Source: Listeria rocourtiae FSL F6-920 (GTDB lineage Bacteria; Bacillota; Bacilli; Lactobacillales; Listeriaceae). Taken from it: a stretch of DNA of 64,000 bases. Under the pieces are notes generated by a model that worked only from the letters and a program-made list of their open reading frames with translations, made no database searches and was not told the DNA's origin. Where the stretch lies: contig NZ_AODK01000005.1 of the NCBI RefSeq assembly GCF_000525975.1, forward strand, positions 1 through 64,000. Reading direction: 5' to 3'. Below are positions 25,106 through 37,776 of the stretch, in pieces. Within the stretch, counting starts at the first letter, position 1. Each line of letters opens with the position of its first letter. The position numbers and the translations under genes are program-made.

Positions 25106-25807
25106 ATGATGATAGCACTAATTTTATTTTCCGTGTTTTTCTTATTTCTATGTTTAATTGCCCTGATTGTTGGTATTATTCTGCTAATAGTTAGAAGAAA
25201 TAAGATGCTTGGGGCGATTATGACATCTTCCTCAGCTTTTCTCGGCATTATTTTTTGTGGAGTTTTAGTTAGTAGTATGATTTTAAGCAGTGGCTTCCCA
25301 GGAATGTCAATGATGCGAGATCATCCTATGATGTATGACGATTTAATGGATGGTTCAACCTATGATGATACAGGTGGTGAGGACGATCCATATAACGATT
25401 ACGATGAATATTATGATGAAGACGAAGATTATGAATATTTTTCAGATGACTATACCCAATACAAAGTGGGACAAGCTGCAGAGGTAGAAGATAATGTGTT
25501 CATCAATATCACAAAGATGGAGAAATGGGCTGGCGACAAAGAATTCAATAGTCCCATGGCTGGTTATTATGTGAAAGCGACTGTAACGATTGAAAACAAA
25601 GCTTCCCGCTCCACTACCTATTACGCCGATGATTTCCTAATTTATGATAATGATGGCTTAGAAGGTGATAATGCGTATAAAGAAGATTGGCGCGTTGTTG
25701 TAAAGCCCAATACTAAAGTGACAAAAGAGATTTATTTTGATGTATACGGTGATGGGCCTTTCCATATAGCATGCTATGATGCCTCTTGGAGTGGCAATAT
25801 CAAATAA
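25106..25807 (+). CDS. Membrane protein with DUF4352-like extracellular domain
   Basis: 233 residues with two N-terminal transmembrane helices (about 1-28 and 36-58). A highly acidic Asp/Tyr-rich linker follows (~75-112, with YNDYDEYYDEDED), then a C-terminal immunoglobulin-like domain (VGQAAEVEDNVFINITKMEKW, GYYVKATVTIENKASRSTTYY) of the DUF4352 type. The start ATG 25106 has AAGGGAG upstream; an ATG one codon later is possible. It is plus-strand between recO and era, with its own terminator. Function unknown. Confidence 0.7.
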   Translation: MMIALILFSVFFLFLCLIALIVGIILLIVRRNKMLGAIMTSSSAFLGIIFCGVLVSSMILSSGFPGMSMMRDHPMMYDDLMDGSTYDDTGGEDDPYNDYDEYYDEDEDYEYFSDDYTQYKVGQAAEVEDNVFINITKMEKWAGDKEFNSPMAGYYVKATVTIENKASRSTTYYADDFLIYDNDGLEGDNAYKEDWRVVVKPNTKVTKEIYFDVYGDGPFHIACYDASWSGNIK

Positions 25808-25811
25808 GCGA

Positions 25812-25854
25812 TAAAAAAACAGAACGGACTTTTGCTCAGTCGGTTCTGTTTTTG
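25812..25854. terminator. Bidirectional terminator between 25106-25807 and era
   Basis: AAAAACAGAAC pairs with GTTCTGTTTTT, with T tracts on both strands, between convergent genes. Confidence 0.75.
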
Positions 25855-25860
25855 CGTCTA

Positions 25861-26769
25861 TTAATATTCGTCATGATCAAAGCCGTAGTCATTCAAGAAA
25901 TGTTCCTTATCACGCCAACCTTTTTGTACTTTCACCCAAATTTCTAAATATACCTTTGAACCTAGCAAAAGTTCAATTTCCTTACGCGCGCGCATGCCGA
26001 TTTGTTTTAGCATTTGGCCCTGTTTACCAATCAAAATACCTTTTTGTGTGCTCCGTTCCACGACAATTTGGGCCATAATGTGTAGCTTATGCGTCTCAGG
26101 ATTTACTTCAATTCCTTCAATCACCACGGCAACAGAATGAGGTACTTCTTCATGCGTGAACTTCAATACTTGCTCACGAATCAATTCCGAAATGATGAAC
26201 CGCTCTGGGTGGTCTGTTACTTGGTCAGCAGGATAATACATTGGACCTTCATTCAAATGTTTCGTCGTCTCCTCAAGTAACGTACCCAAATTATTTCCTT
26301 GAAGCGCCGAAATCGGAATAATCTCCTCAAAATCAAGCAATTCACTATATTTTGCAATCAAATCAAGTAACGCCTCTGGTTCTACCAAATCAATTTTATT
26401 AATCAATAAGAAAACTGGTGTCTCCTCTACTCGCTTCAATTTCTCAATGATGAACTCATCACCACGACCATATCCTGCATCCGCATCAATCACAAAGAAA
26501 ATCATGTCTACTTCACGGAACGTATTTAACGCCACTTTCACCATAAAATCACCAAGTTTATGCTTTGGTTTGTGGATTCCTGGCGTATCAATGAACACCA
26601 CTTGTGCATCATTCGTTGTATACACACCTTGAATTTTATTACGCGTTGTTTGAGCTTTATCACTCATAATCGCGACTTTTTGCCCGATGATTTGGTTTAA
26701 TAAAGTCGATTTACCTACGTTTGGGCGACCTACAATCGCCACAAAACCTGATTTGAAAACATCACTCAT
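25861..26769 (-). CDS. era: GTPase Era
   Basis: 302 residues: G1 GRPNVGKST (residues 14-22), G3 DTPG, G4 NKID, and a C-terminal KH domain ([23 protein letters not shown]). It binds 16S rRNA near its 3' end and assists 30S assembly. The start overlaps the cdd stop codon by four bases (ATGA), showing translational coupling. Confidence 0.97.
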   Translation of the reverse strand: MSDVFKSGFVAIVGRPNVGKSTLLNQIIGQKVAIMSDKAQTTRNKIQGVYTTNDAQVVFIDTPGIHKPKHKLGDFMVKVALNTFREVDMIFFVIDADAGYGRGDEFIIEKLKRVEETPVFLLINKIDLVEPEALLDLIAKYSELLDFEEIIPISALQGNNLGTLLEETTKHLNEGPMYYPADQVTDHPERFIISELIREQVLKFTHEEVPHSVAVVIEGIEVNPETHKLHIMAQIVVERSTQKGILIGKQGQMLKQIGMRARKEIELLLGSKVYLEIWVKVQKGWRDKEHFLNDYGFDHDEY

Positions 26770-27164
26770 TTTTTAAGATCCCCCGGTGTAAAGGCGCCTG
26801 GCAGTAATTCACCAACAGTTACTTCCACAGTATCGCCTTTCATATTTGTTAAAACTACTGGCATTTCTGGTGCACAGAATTCGCTAATTACTTGACGGCA
26901 AGCGCCACATGGAGCTACCGGTCCTTCTGTATCCGCCACAATCACTAGTTTTTTAAAGTCATGCTTTCCTTCTGAAACAGCTTTAAAAATTGCCGTTCTC
27001 TCTGCGCAATTCGTCAAACCATAAGAAGCATTCTCGACATTACAGCCAAGCACGACCTCATCATTGGTCGTCACCAAAGCAGCACCTACTTTAAATTTGG
27101 AATACGGCACATAGGCATTTTCGCGCACCTGTTTCGCTAGGTCAATTAAGTTATTCTCTTTCAT
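26766..27164 (-). CDS. cdd: Cytidine deaminase
   Basis: 132 residues, homotetrameric type. The zinc and catalytic motifs are CAERTA (Cys-Ala-Glu) and PCGACRQV; the N-terminal [15 protein letters not shown] is the substrate loop. It deaminates cytidine and deoxycytidine in pyrimidine salvage. It lies between dgkA and era. Confidence 0.96.
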   Translation of the reverse strand: MKENNLIDLAKQVRENAYVPYSKFKVGAALVTTNDEVVLGCNVENASYGLTNCAERTAIFKAVSEGKHDFKKLVIVADTEGPVAPCGACRQVISEFCAPEMPVVLTNMKGDTVEVTVGELLPGAFTPGDLKK

Positions 27165-27177
27165 CTAAAAAACTCCT

Positions 27178-27558
27178 TTAAAATATTTTTGGTACAAAAA
27201 TTAAAAGACCAATAATCGCTGAGCAAATCGAAGCCAATAAAACCGCTCCAGCTGCAACATCTTTCGCTTTTTTTGCATATGGATGAAAATCTTCTGTCGC
27301 GACATCCACCGCACGCTCAATCGCTGTATTAATCATCTCAAATGTCAATACATTAAAAATAGAAAAAATCAAAAATAGCCACTCTATCTTTGTTACTCTG
27401 AAAAAAACACCACACATAATAACAATCATTCCAGCAGCAATGTGGACACGCATATGACGTTCTTCTAAAATGGCTGTTTTAACACCCGTAACGGCATGGG
27501 TAAATGATTTTCTGAAGCGTCGGTTGCTCTTAACTTTGATTTTATCTTTCGAGTCCAT
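27178..27558 (-). CDS. dgkA: Diacylglycerol/undecaprenol kinase family
   Basis: 126 residues with three transmembrane helices. The DgkA signature [20 protein letters not shown] is visible, with the catalytic Glu in it. In Gram-positives the family phosphorylates undecaprenol. The start region overlaps the ybeY 3' end by 17 bases. Confidence 0.9.
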   Translation of the reverse strand: MDSKDKIKVKSNRRFRKSFTHAVTGVKTAILEERHMRVHIAAGMIVIMCGVFFRVTKIEWLFLIFSIFNVLTFEMINTAIERAVDVATEDFHPYAKKAKDVAAGAVLLASICSAIIGLLIFVPKIF

Positions 27559-28022
27559 AAGCCGTCAACACTTCTCTTTGTAATGAAAACATCACATCTT
27601 CATCCTCAGGTTCCATATGATCATAACCTAGAAGGTGAAGCAGTCCATGTAACGCCAAAAAACCAAGTTCACGGTCGAATCCATGCCCGTACTCGTCCGC
27701 TTGCTCTAGCGCTCTCTCCGTGGAAATAATGATATCTCCCAAAATGCGTGGCGCCTCCATATCTTCATCCCAAGCAATCTCTGTTTCGCCATCGCCCATC
27801 TCTTCTAACGCAAATGAAATAACGTCAGTCGGTTGGTCTTTATCACGGTAGTCACGATTAATCTCCCGAATCCGTGCATTATCAACGAATGTAACTGCTA
27901 ACTCGCTACCTTCTTGAATATCAAGTTTTTTTTGCAGCAAACTGTAGCAAACCTTCTACCAAATCAAGGGCAGCTCGCTCCAACTTTTCTGTTTCATCTA
28001 TTAAATCTAGCTCTAAAATCAT
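27542..28022 (-). CDS. ybeY: Endoribonuclease YbeY, homopolymer-interrupted
   Basis: About 159 residues from ATG 28022 (TAAGGAGGGG upstream) after removing one T from 27926-27933. The zinc motif [11 protein letters not shown] is the H-x3-H-x5-H signature, and [14 protein letters not shown] is conserved. It is a metal-dependent RNase needed for 16S rRNA 3'-end maturation and ribosome quality control. It is located between pgpH and dgkA. Confidence 0.95.
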
Positions 28023-28035
28023 TAACTTCCCCTCC

Positions 28036-30171
28036 TTACTTATCATCAGGATATTGAATTCGTTGATGATAAATACCATTAAGTGTTGCACAAAGCGTCG
28101 CACGAATCGTTTCTATCTCTTGAAATGTAATATCACACGCTACAAATTGCTTATCTTGCATCCTATCATCAATAATATTATCTACAATCGCTTTAATTTT
28201 TTCCTTCGTCGGTGCGTCACAAGAACGAACAGCAGCCTCAACACTATCAGAGATATTGATGATCGCTATTTCTTTCGTCTGTGGTTTCGGTCCTGAATAG
28301 CGGAAATCAGCTTCAGATACGTCTGGATTTTTCTCTTTTGCCTTGTAATAGAAATACTTTACAAGCGTCGTCCCATGATGCTCCAACGCAATGTCAATAA
28401 TCGGCTGCGGAAAATGATTATCTCGTAAAATCGCCGCACCATCCGTCGTATGTGCAAGAATAATATCGCGACTCTGCTCTGGCGTCAATCGGTCGTGCGG
28501 ATTAATCCCATGTAACTGATTCTCCACAAAGTATGGAGGCCTGATTGTTTTACCAATATCATGATAAAAACAACCTACTCGCACGAGTAAACTATTGCCA
28601 CCAATCGCATCTGTACAGGATTCCGCAAGATTGGCCACCATCAAGCTATGATGATAGGTTCCAGGCGCTTTCATCATAATTTTCTTTAGTAATGGATGAT
28701 TCGGGTTCGCAAGCTCTACTAGCCGACTTGTCGTAAGTATTCCAAACACCGTCTCAAAAATTGGAATCACGCCAATTCCAAGCACAAATGATCCAATCCC
28801 ACCTAAAAAAGCGTAGCCAACTGGAATCCAAAATGCAAGCGTTAGTAGCCCTGTATTACTAATCAATAAAAGCAAGAAAACAAAAGCCATGTTCGCCAGT
28901 CCAACTATGAAGCCCGACAATAAAATCGCAGAGCGACGACTATAATCCCGTAAAACGACAATGCTCGCCAGTCCACTGAGCAAAATAAACGTTGAAACCG
29001 TAACATTCACAGCGGCTGTCGCATCACTTTGAAAAACAAAGAAACTGGTTACCGAAGTAAAAATTGTCATCATAAAGGCAAATTTTTCATTGAGCAGAAT
29101 CTTGATAATCATCGGTCCAAATGCAGCTGGAAATAAAAACGAAATATTACTAATGTCAGCGCCTTCTAGAAAGCGAATAATCATCAACATCAGTAAAATA
29201 GCAATATACACTGATGAAAATACAAGTGCATACTGATTTTTCCGTGCTTTATTTAGGTTTTTCTGCTTGTTTGTGAAGAAATAAAGCATGATACCTAGCG
29301 ATAGCAGTAGTAATCCAAATCCTGCGTACTGCTTAATCGGCATTTTTTGATCCAACAAATGCAGCAATGCCAATTGACGGTAAATTTCCCGATCAATAAT
29401 CTGTCCTTCTTGTACAACAACTTGACCTTGTAAAATTTTAACAGGAATTACATTGGCAGAAGCTTCCTTACGACGATCTTCCGTCTGTGCAGCATTGTAC
29501 ACTTCATTGGGTACAATCGCATAAGAAAGAATTGTTTTAGCAACACCTTTATAATTTGCAGGAAGATTAGACAATTCAATCGTGTCACGCGCGCTAACTT
29601 TAATATCAGTCATATTATCTTTACGCACGCTTTGTCCCATTGCGACATCAAGAGCACTAACAACTTCCTTCTCAACCTGCTGTAAATCCTTCACGTTCAT
29701 CTGGATAAGTATTGTTAGCATTGCTGCATTAACACCTTCTGTTATATCCTCCGACACATTTTTTGATAGCTTTCCCTTCAAAGAATCCAGTTTCTGATCA
29801 ATCGAGGTCATTTTATCATTTTTTGCATCGTTTAATGCCGCTTCCCGGTTCACCTCGGTAACGTAGGCAAATAGAGAACGAACAAGAGACTCCCTATTTT
29901 GCGCTGTTTCACGATTGAAAACATACACATCTTCCACAGCAGCTGCAGCCTTCGCTTGCTCTTCCGCTGTTTTTTGCGTATCCTCAATCGTCTGTGGCGA
30001 ACGAATCGTTTTCTGCGCCACTTCAAATAATTTCACATTATATGATTCCGGTTTCACCATTTGGCAAATAAGCACGAAGGCAACAATGAAAAAGACGATT
30101 AAAATAACTGGTGTTACATACTTTTTCCCTGTTTTGTAATACCAATCCATCCATTTTTTCGTAGGTTTCAT
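28036..30171 (-). CDS. pgpH: 7TMR-HD family c-di-AMP phosphodiesterase
   Basis: 711 residues from ATG 30171 (GAGGG five bases upstream; ATG 30183 is less likely). One N-terminal transmembrane helix, an extracellular 7TMR-HDED-type domain (~60-290), seven transmembrane helices (~300-490) and a cytoplasmic HD domain with HHSLMVANLAE, FYHDIGK and HHGTTLVKYFYYKA. In L. monocytogenes this family member (PgpH) hydrolyses c-di-AMP. It is followed by ybeY. Confidence 0.92.
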   Translation of the reverse strand: MKPTKKWMDWYYKTGKKYVTPVILIVFFIVAFVLICQMVKPESYNVKLFEVAQKTIRSPQTIEDTQKTAEEQAKAAAAVEDVYVFNRETAQNRESLVRSLFAYVTEVNREAALNDAKNDKMTSIDQKLDSLKGKLSKNVSEDITEGVNAAMLTILIQMNVKDLQQVEKEVVSALDVAMGQSVRKDNMTDIKVSARDTIELSNLPANYKGVAKTILSYAIVPNEVYNAAQTEDRRKEASANVIPVKILQGQVVVQEGQIIDREIYRQLALLHLLDQKMPIKQYAGFGLLLLSLGIMLYFFTNKQKNLNKARKNQYALVFSSVYIAILLMLMIIRFLEGADISNISFLFPAAFGPMIIKILLNEKFAFMMTIFTSVTSFFVFQSDATAAVNVTVSTFILLSGLASIVVLRDYSRRSAILLSGFIVGLANMAFVFLLLLISNTGLLTLAFWIPVGYAFLGGIGSFVLGIGVIPIFETVFGILTTSRLVELANPNHPLLKKIMMKAPGTYHHSLMVANLAESCTDAIGGNSLLVRVGCFYHDIGKTIRPPYFVENQLHGINPHDRLTPEQSRDIILAHTTDGAAILRDNHFPQPIIDIALEHHGTTLVKYFYYKAKEKNPDVSEADFRYSGPKPQTKEIAIINISDSVEAAVRSCDAPTKEKIKAIVDNIIDDRMQDKQFVACDITFQEIETIRATLCATLNGIYHQRIQYPDDK

Positions 30172-30203
30172 ATGTACCCTCATTTCCTTGTGGCCTTAAC
30201 CAC

Positions 30204-31166
30204 TTACTTCAACTTACCTTCATACGCTTTAATAATTTCAGCAACGAGTGGATGACGCACTACATCAAAATGCTCAAAATAAACAAAACCAATATTTTTG
30301 ACATCCCGTAAAACTGTCTCCGCGTTTACAAGTCCACTCGTTGCACCTTTTGGTAAATCTATTTGCGTTGTATCGCCATTTACAATCATCTTAGACTCAA
30401 AACCAAGACGTGTTAAAAACATCTTCATTTGCGCCACTGTCGTATTTTGCGCCTCATCCAAAATAACAAACGCATTATCCAGCGTCCGACCACGCATATA
30501 GGCAAGTGGCGCAATCTCAATCACACCACGATCCATCAATCTCGTCGTATGCTCCACACCGAAAATGTCATACAAAGCGTCGTATACTGGACGCAGATAA
30601 GGATCTACCTTCTCTTTCAAATCGCCTGGTAAGAAACCTAAGCTTTCTCCAGCTTCTACAGCAGGACGTGTTAAAATAATCTTATTGACTGTGCCCTTTT
30701 TCCAAGCTGCAACAGCCTTCACGACCGCCAAATAAGTTTTCCCTGTACCCGCCGGTCCAATTCCAAATACAACATCATATTTATCAATCGTACGCACATA
30801 TTTACGCTGTCCAAATGTTTTTGGGCGAATCATCTTGCCTTTTGCATTGACCGTAATTTCTTCGTCATAGAGACTAGCAAAATATTCAACTGTCCCGTTT
30901 TGTTCCATTTTTATCGCTTGTGTAACGTCCCTTTCGTCTACATGGATATCTTTTAAAATGACACTAATTAATGCTTCTAAAACCGCAGCCCCGTGCACCT
31001 CATTTATCTCTGTTCCTTGCAACGTTATCGATTCCCCGCGAGTGATAATCTGCAATTCGAACGCGTCTTCAATTAAAGCAATATGTGCATCGTTATTCCC
31101 AAACAGTTCTCTAGCGTCAAAACCTTCCGCTAAATCCATTTTTATATTCTCATGATCTGCTGGCAT
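30204..31166 (-). CDS. phoH: PhoH-like ATPase
   Basis: 320 residues. An N-terminal KH-like domain (~20-115), then Walker A GPAGTGKTYLAVV, Walker B AFVILDEAQN, and the TRLGFESKMIVNGDTTQIDLP segment that defines the PhoH family. It is probably an RNA-associated ATPase or helicase linked to ybeY. It heads the phoH-pgpH-ybeY-dgkA-cdd-era operon. Confidence 0.93.
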   Translation of the reverse strand: MPADHENIKMDLAEGFDARELFGNNDAHIALIEDAFELQIITRGESITLQGTEINEVHGAAVLEALISVILKDIHVDERDVTQAIKMEQNGTVEYFASLYDEEITVNAKGKMIRPKTFGQRKYVRTIDKYDVVFGIGPAGTGKTYLAVVKAVAAWKKGTVNKIILTRPAVEAGESLGFLPGDLKEKVDPYLRPVYDALYDIFGVEHTTRLMDRGVIEIAPLAYMRGRTLDNAFVILDEAQNTTVAQMKMFLTRLGFESKMIVNGDTTQIDLPKGATSGLVNAETVLRDVKNIGFVYFEHFDVVRHPLVAEIIKAYEGKLK

Positions 31167-31325
31167 CCAAATAACCCCTTCACTCTAAAATTAAGTTCGT
31201 GTGTTTATATTATACACGAAAGCGCAGGATTTTGGTATTATTCAACGTGGTTATGTAGTTTGATATTATTGGGAAGATAAATACCAAATGCCAGCCTCAG
31301 CCGAAAAGTTGTGAACGGTCCTTCC

Positions 31326-31360
31326 CAGCAAAAAAAGAGCCAGCAAGCTGACTCTTTTGA
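31326..31360 (-). terminator. Terminator after yqeY
   Basis: AAGAGTCAGC-ttGCTGGCTCTT stem with seven T's on the minus strand, just beyond the yqeY stop. The rest of 31167-31325 holds no gene that I can see. Confidence 0.7.
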
Positions 31361-31366
31361 TTTTGT

Positions 31367-31813
31367 TTATGAAAGATATTGTTTCACGAATTTGTTAACG
31401 ACATTTCCATCTGTTTTGCCTTTTAGTTTCGGCATTACAGCGGCCATCACCTTACCGAAATCAGCTTGGGATGAAGCACCAACTTCTTCGATCGTAACCT
31501 TTACAATTTCAGCGACTTCTTCCTCGGAAAGTTGCTTCGGCAAATAACTTTGCACAATCACCATTTCATCTTCCAGCTTCTCAACAAGGTCAGCTCTATC
31601 TGCCTTTTTGAATTCAGCTAAAGAATCACGACGTTGCTTCATTTCACGTGAAAGAATGGTAACTTCGTCCTCAGGCGATATGTCATCTGTCCCTAGACGA
31701 ATAGCTTCATTTTGCAAAGCCGCCTTTAACATGCGGATAACGGAAAGTTTTTCTTTCTCTTTCGCACGCATCGCTTGTTTCATATCCTCATTCAGTTGGT
31801 CAAGGAGACTCAT
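31367..31813 (-). CDS. YqeY/GatB-like domain protein
   Basis: 148 residues: MSLLDQLNEDMKQAMRAKEKEKLSVIRMLKAALQN and ADFGKVMAAVMPKLKGKTDGNVVN are typical of the family, which resembles the C-terminal GatB tail domain that binds tRNA. Exact role unknown. It is co-transcribed with rpsU about 20 bp upstream. Confidence 0.9.
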   Translation of the reverse strand: MSLLDQLNEDMKQAMRAKEKEKLSVIRMLKAALQNEAIRLGTDDISPEDEVTILSREMKQRRDSLAEFKKADRADLVEKLEDEMVIVQSYLPKQLSEEEVAEIVKVTIEEVGASSQADFGKVMAAVMPKLKGKTDGNVVNKFVKQYLS

Positions 31814-31833
31814 GCTTGATTTCGTCCCTTCGA

Positions 31834-32007
31834 TTAGAATTTGCGTTTTCTAGCTGCTTCTGATTTCTTTTTACGTTTTACGCTTGGTTTTTCATAAAAT
31901 TCGCGCTTTCTAACTTCTTGCATTGTACCTGTTTTGGAAACAGTACGTTTAAAGCGACGAAGAGCATCTTCAAGCGATTCGTTTTTACGAACTACTGTTT
32001 TTGACAT
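31834..32007 (-). CDS. rpsU: 30S ribosomal protein S21
   Basis: 57 residues: starts [21 protein letters not shown] and ends AARKRKF. Length and basic composition are exactly those of bS21. GGAGGGAGGG lies upstream of the ATG. It begins the rpsU-yqeY operon. Confidence 0.97.
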   Translation of the reverse strand: MSKTVVRKNESLEDALRRFKRTVSKTGTMQEVRKREFYEKPSVKRKKKSEAARKRKF

Positions 32008-32134
32008 CTCTCTTTCCCTCCCTCCGACACTTAAATGGACAAGGATGCCCTAAGCTATTTGGAAACCTCGCACAAGACTAGCCTGTGAATGATTCCAAAG
32101 TAATGCACATACTATTTGCATTCACTCACTAAAA

Positions 32135-32163
32135 ATTATAAACTAATCCACTGGGCGAGTCAA
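32135..32163 (-). promoter_or_regulatory. SigA promoter for rpsU-yqeY
   Basis: Minus strand: TTGACT (32163-32158), 17-bp spacer, TATAAT (32140-32135). It is the only near-consensus promoter in the 220-bp gap. The leader is about 120 nt. Confidence 0.65.
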
Positions 32164-32230
32164 TATGAAATCGCTAACTTTCACGAATTTATTTTCAGAA
32201 CAGTCGGCGATTTATTCTCCTATACCCATT

Positions 32231-32974
32231 TCAAGAAAGTTCAAACGCGAAAGAAGCCGCCGCCAGAAAATAAAATGGTGCTGTTTCTGTACGCAGAATT
32301 CGCGGTCCTAGACCTACTTTGAGCGCCTTATTTGATTCCAATTGCTCAATCTCCCCCACCGAGAATCCACCCTCTGGGCCAAAAATGGCAAGCAACGATT
32401 CCCCATGTCTCACCTGTTTAAAAAGTGTAGCTAAAGCAGTAGCCTCCCCCTCTTTGGCACTCTCCTCATAAGCAACGATGACATAATCATAATTGGGAAT
32501 TGTCTGTATTAGCGCTTGAAAAGAATCCAAATGTTGAAAATTTGGCACAAAACTACGATGCGATTGCTCTGCAGCTTCCAAAGCAATTTTATCCAAGCGC
32601 TCTACTTTTTTCTTCGCTTTTTTAGCGTCCCACTTGGAAATCGAACGTTTAGCAGGAAACGATAAAAAATGTTTCGCGCCAAGCTCTGTTCCTTTTTGGG
32701 TAATTAGCTCTAGTTTATCCCCTTTTGGTAGGCCACTCGCAATCGTGATATTGATAGGAAGTTCTGTAGATTCACTCTTCCATGATAAAACCGTCAAACG
32801 AACAAAGTCCTCTCCAAGTTCACTAATTCCAGCAATCGCCGTACGCTCATCTGGGGTCACAAGATACACTTGGTCATCCAGCTTCATGCGCATCACACGA
32901 ACAATATGATGGAAATGATCATCCGTTATAAGTACCGTATCACCCTTTATTTCGTCAATAAAATATCGCTGCAT
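32231..32974 (-). CDS. rsmE: 16S rRNA (uracil1498-N3)-methyltransferase
   Basis: 247 residues from ATG 32974 (GAGGTG upstream, overlapping the prmA stop). A PUA-like N-terminus (DDHFHHIVRVMRMKLDDQVYL) and SPOUT methyltransferase domain with the knot motif IFGPEGGFSVGEIEQ and LGPRILRTETAPFY. It is the last gene of the heat-shock-linked cluster, following prmA. Confidence 0.94.
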   Translation of the reverse strand: MQRYFIDEIKGDTVLITDDHFHHIVRVMRMKLDDQVYLVTPDERTAIAGISELGEDFVRLTVLSWKSESTELPINITIASGLPKGDKLELITQKGTELGAKHFLSFPAKRSISKWDAKKAKKKVERLDKIALEAAEQSHRSFVPNFQHLDSFQALIQTIPNYDYVIVAYEESAKEGEATALATLFKQVRHGESLLAIFGPEGGFSVGEIEQLESNKALKVGLGPRILRTETAPFYFLAAASFAFELS

Positions 32975-32978
32975 CGTT

Positions 32979-33920
32979 TTATTCACCTCGCTTGGCGTAA
33001 ATGGCTACCCAATCTGTAATTTGCTCTACATGATACACTGTCAATCCAGCTTCGATCAACGCTTCTTTCACCACTTCTCGTTTTGGTTCAATAATTCCTG
33101 ACGCGATAAAAATGCCATTTGGTTTGAGCGTAGCATACACATCTTTTGGAAACATCAAAATGACTTCCGCTAAAATATTAGCCACAACGATATCCGCTTT
33201 TTGATTAATGCCTTTTAGTAAGTCGTTTTGCTGAATTGTCACGATATCTTCGCAATGATTTTGCGCAATATTTTCTCGAGCTGCACGAACTGCCACTTCA
33301 TCTAAATCTGTCGCCAAAACGCTTTTCGCACCAAGTTTTGCACTAGCTATACTAAGCACTCCTGACCCTGTACCAACGTCAATCACTTCATCACCGGGCT
33401 TGACGATTTTTTCAAGCGCCTGCACGCACAGCTGCGTCGTTGGATGTGTTCCCGTTCCGAATGCCATCCCAGGATCAAGCTCAATAATCATTTCATTCTC
33501 GTTTTCTGGCGTATAATCTTCCCAAGTCGGCACAACCGTAATCCGATCCGTTATTTTGACCGGATGATAGTATTTCTTCCACGCAGTCGCCCACTCTTCG
33601 TCATTCACCTCATTGACCTGAAAAGTCAAATCCCCTAACGGAATATCAAATTCCACTAAACCACGAATCCGCGCCTCAATCGCCGGTACCATCTCTAAAA
33701 AATCATCTGTCGTTAAAAAATAGGCCTTAATAATAACGCCTTCTGCTGGATAATCTGCTACTTGCAAATCATAAATTTCGCCAAAGCGATCTTCATGCTC
33801 GCGTGTTAAATCGGCCGAATCCTCAATCGATACACCGCTCGCTCCTGAATCGTTTAAAGCATATGTAATCGGCTCTACCGCCTCATTTATAGAATGAATC
33901 TCAATTTCTGACCACTTCAT
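32979..33920 (-). CDS. prmA: Ribosomal protein L11 methyltransferase
   Basis: 313 residues. An N-terminal L11-binding domain and a C-terminal SAM domain with [32 protein letters not shown] and [14 protein letters not shown]. It trimethylates L11. It is encoded directly after dnaJ in the hrcA-grpE-dnaK-dnaJ-prmA-rsmE order known for Gram-positives. Confidence 0.96.
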   Translation of the reverse strand: MKWSEIEIHSINEAVEPITYALNDSGASGVSIEDSADLTREHEDRFGEIYDLQVADYPAEGVIIKAYFLTTDDFLEMVPAIEARIRGLVEFDIPLGDLTFQVNEVNDEEWATAWKKYYHPVKITDRITVVPTWEDYTPENENEMIIELDPGMAFGTGTHPTTQLCVQALEKIVKPGDEVIDVGTGSGVLSIASAKLGAKSVLATDLDEVAVRAARENIAQNHCEDIVTIQQNDLLKGINQKADIVVANILAEVILMFPKDVYATLKPNGIFIASGIIEPKREVVKEALIEAGLTVYHVEQITDWVAIYAKRGE

Positions 33921-33994
33921 TTTTTCGCCTCATTTCAAGAAAGAAGGCTCAGTATGACTAGAAATGCAATACTTGAGCCCTTTTCACTATTTTA

Positions 33995-35136
33995 TTAACC
34001 TTTAAAAGCCCGCTTCATTTTATCGAAGAAGCCTTCACTATTTTCATCCACTTTATCACCAGTTGTTGTCGCGAATTCACGCAATATATCTTTTTGTTTC
34101 TCATCCAATTTTTTCGGAACGATAACTTTAACAACAACGTGCTGATCGCCTGTCCCATTACCACGAAGATGCGGAACACCCTTATTACGTAGGCGGAATG
34201 TCGTGCCAGTTTGTGTGCCAGCAGGGATTTTTAAACGAATTTTACCGTGAACTGTCGGAACATCAACTTCATCACCGAGAGCCGCCTGAACAAATGTTAA
34301 TGGAACTTCGACGTAAATATCGGTACCTTCGCGTTCAAAGAATTCATCGCGTGCGACAACAAAAACAACATATAAATCACCGTTTGGTCCGCCGTTTACA
34401 CCGCCTTCACCTTCACCAGCAACGCGCATTTGTTGTCCATCATCGACACCAGCAGGTACTTTAAGTTTGATTTTTTTTCGTTTTCGTTACACGGCCTGAA
34501 CCATGACACGTATCACATTTCTCCTTAATTTCTTTACCAGTTCCATTACAGTATTGACATGTACGCTTGTTTACAATACGGCCAAATGGTGTGTTTTGCT
34601 CCACATTAATTGAGCCTTTACCACCACAATGCGAACATTTTTCTGGGTGCGTTCCTGGTTTTGCGCCACTTCCATCACACGTATCACAACTTTCTTCACG
34701 TGGAATTTCGATTTCAGCTTCTTTACCAAAAATCGCTTCTTTAAATTTCAAACGCATCGTATACTGCATATCACTACCTTGACGCGGTGCATTAGGATCT
34801 TGACGAGACGAACCGCCACCTCCGAAGAATGTATCAAAAATATCTTCAAATCCTCCAAAGCCTTGACCGCCAAAACCGCCGCCTCCGTAAGAACCGCCAC
34901 CTCCAAAACCTTGATTTGGATCGACATGTCCGTATTGGTCATATTGCGCTCGTTTTGATTCATCACTTAAAATCTCATATGCTTCAGATATTTCTTTGAA
35001 TTTCTCATCAGCGCCAGCATCTTTGTTAATATCCGGATGATATTGCTTCGATAGTTTACGATATGCTTTTTTTTATCTCATCAGCCGAGGCGCCTTTGGA
35101 AACGCCAAGCACTTCATAATAATCACGTTTTGCCAT
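33995..35136 (-). CDS. dnaJ: Chaperone DnaJ, two homopolymer breaks
   Basis: About 379 residues after removing one T each from 34471-34478 and 35067-35074. A J domain ([11 protein letters not shown] start, YHPD), Gly/Phe region, four CxxCxGxG zinc repeats ([32 protein letters not shown]), and C-terminal substrate domains. It stimulates DnaK ATPase. As read it appears as three pieces; the restored sequence is continuous. Confidence 0.96.
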
Positions 35137-35281
35137 TTTTTGCGTCTCACTCCTTGTTCTCTCGTATTTCTCTTAACGTATTGTAACACATGTTTTAGCG
35201 AAGTAAAACTGTGATTTCTTGTAAAAATCGAGAAAAAGCCAAAGCCAGTTAGACTTTGACTCCCTTCCCGCAAGTAAATCT

Positions 35282-37127
<1,846 letters not shown>

Positions 37128-37177
37128 TTATTTCCTCCTATTGTTACCAGTCACGTGAAAACGTCTGGATTCTTGTT

Positions 37178-37762
37178 TTATTGGTTCACTTTTACCATCG
37201 ATGGACGGATAACACGGTCTTTCAGCTTGTATCCTTTTTGCAATTCCATCGTGATTTCATTACTTTCTTTCGAATCATCGCTGTCTTGCATCACTGCTTG
37301 ATGGAAATTCGGATCAAATTGCTCACCCAATGCAGGAATTTCTTCAATGCCTTCCTTTTCTAGCGCTACTTTGATTTGACTATAAACCATTTTCATGCCC
37401 GTCAAAAGTGCTTCCATTTGCTCTGAATCACTTTGCGTATCAAGCGCTTTTTGGAAAGCATCGAGCGCTGGCAAAAGTTCTTCCGCTATTGTTTGCGAAC
37501 GATACTTTTGAGTCGCGGCACGTTCAGCAATATTGCGTTTTTTCACATTTTCAAAATCGGCTTGCAGACGCAAATAACGATCCTCAGATACGGCTAATTT
37601 CTCTTCTAATTCAAGCAAACGCTTCTCATTTTCAGTTAACTCAATCTCTACTTGCTCATTGTGAGCTTCCATCTCCTCTTCTACGATGTTCAATTCCTCA
37701 GTAGCTTCTTTTTCGATTTCTTGCTCAACTTTTTTCTTTTTTTGTTTTTTTTGTTCAGACAC
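37178..37762 (-). CDS. grpE: Nucleotide exchange factor GrpE
   Basis: 194 residues from GTG 37762 (GAGGTG six bases upstream). A long Lys/Glu-rich N-terminal coiled coil, then [16 protein letters not shown] and the C-terminal beta domain [11 protein letters not shown]… [16 protein letters not shown]. It exchanges ADP on DnaK. It lies between hrcA and dnaK. Confidence 0.95.
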   Translation of the reverse strand: MSEQKKQKKKKVEQEIEKEATEELNIVEEEMEAHNEQVEIELTENEKRLLELEEKLAVSEDRYLRLQADFENVKKRNIAERAATQKYRSQTIAEELLPALDAFQKALDTQSDSEQMEALLTGMKMVYSQIKVALEKEGIEEIPALGEQFDPNFHQAVMQDSDDSKESNEITMELQKGYKLKDRVIRPSMVKVNQ

Positions 37763-37776
37763 GTTTGTCACCTCTT

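Noticed and set aside
32008-32230. tRNA or additional gene in the rpsU upstream gap
   Set aside because: Only the rpsU promoter and leader were found; no cloverleaf or ORF with a ribosome site.
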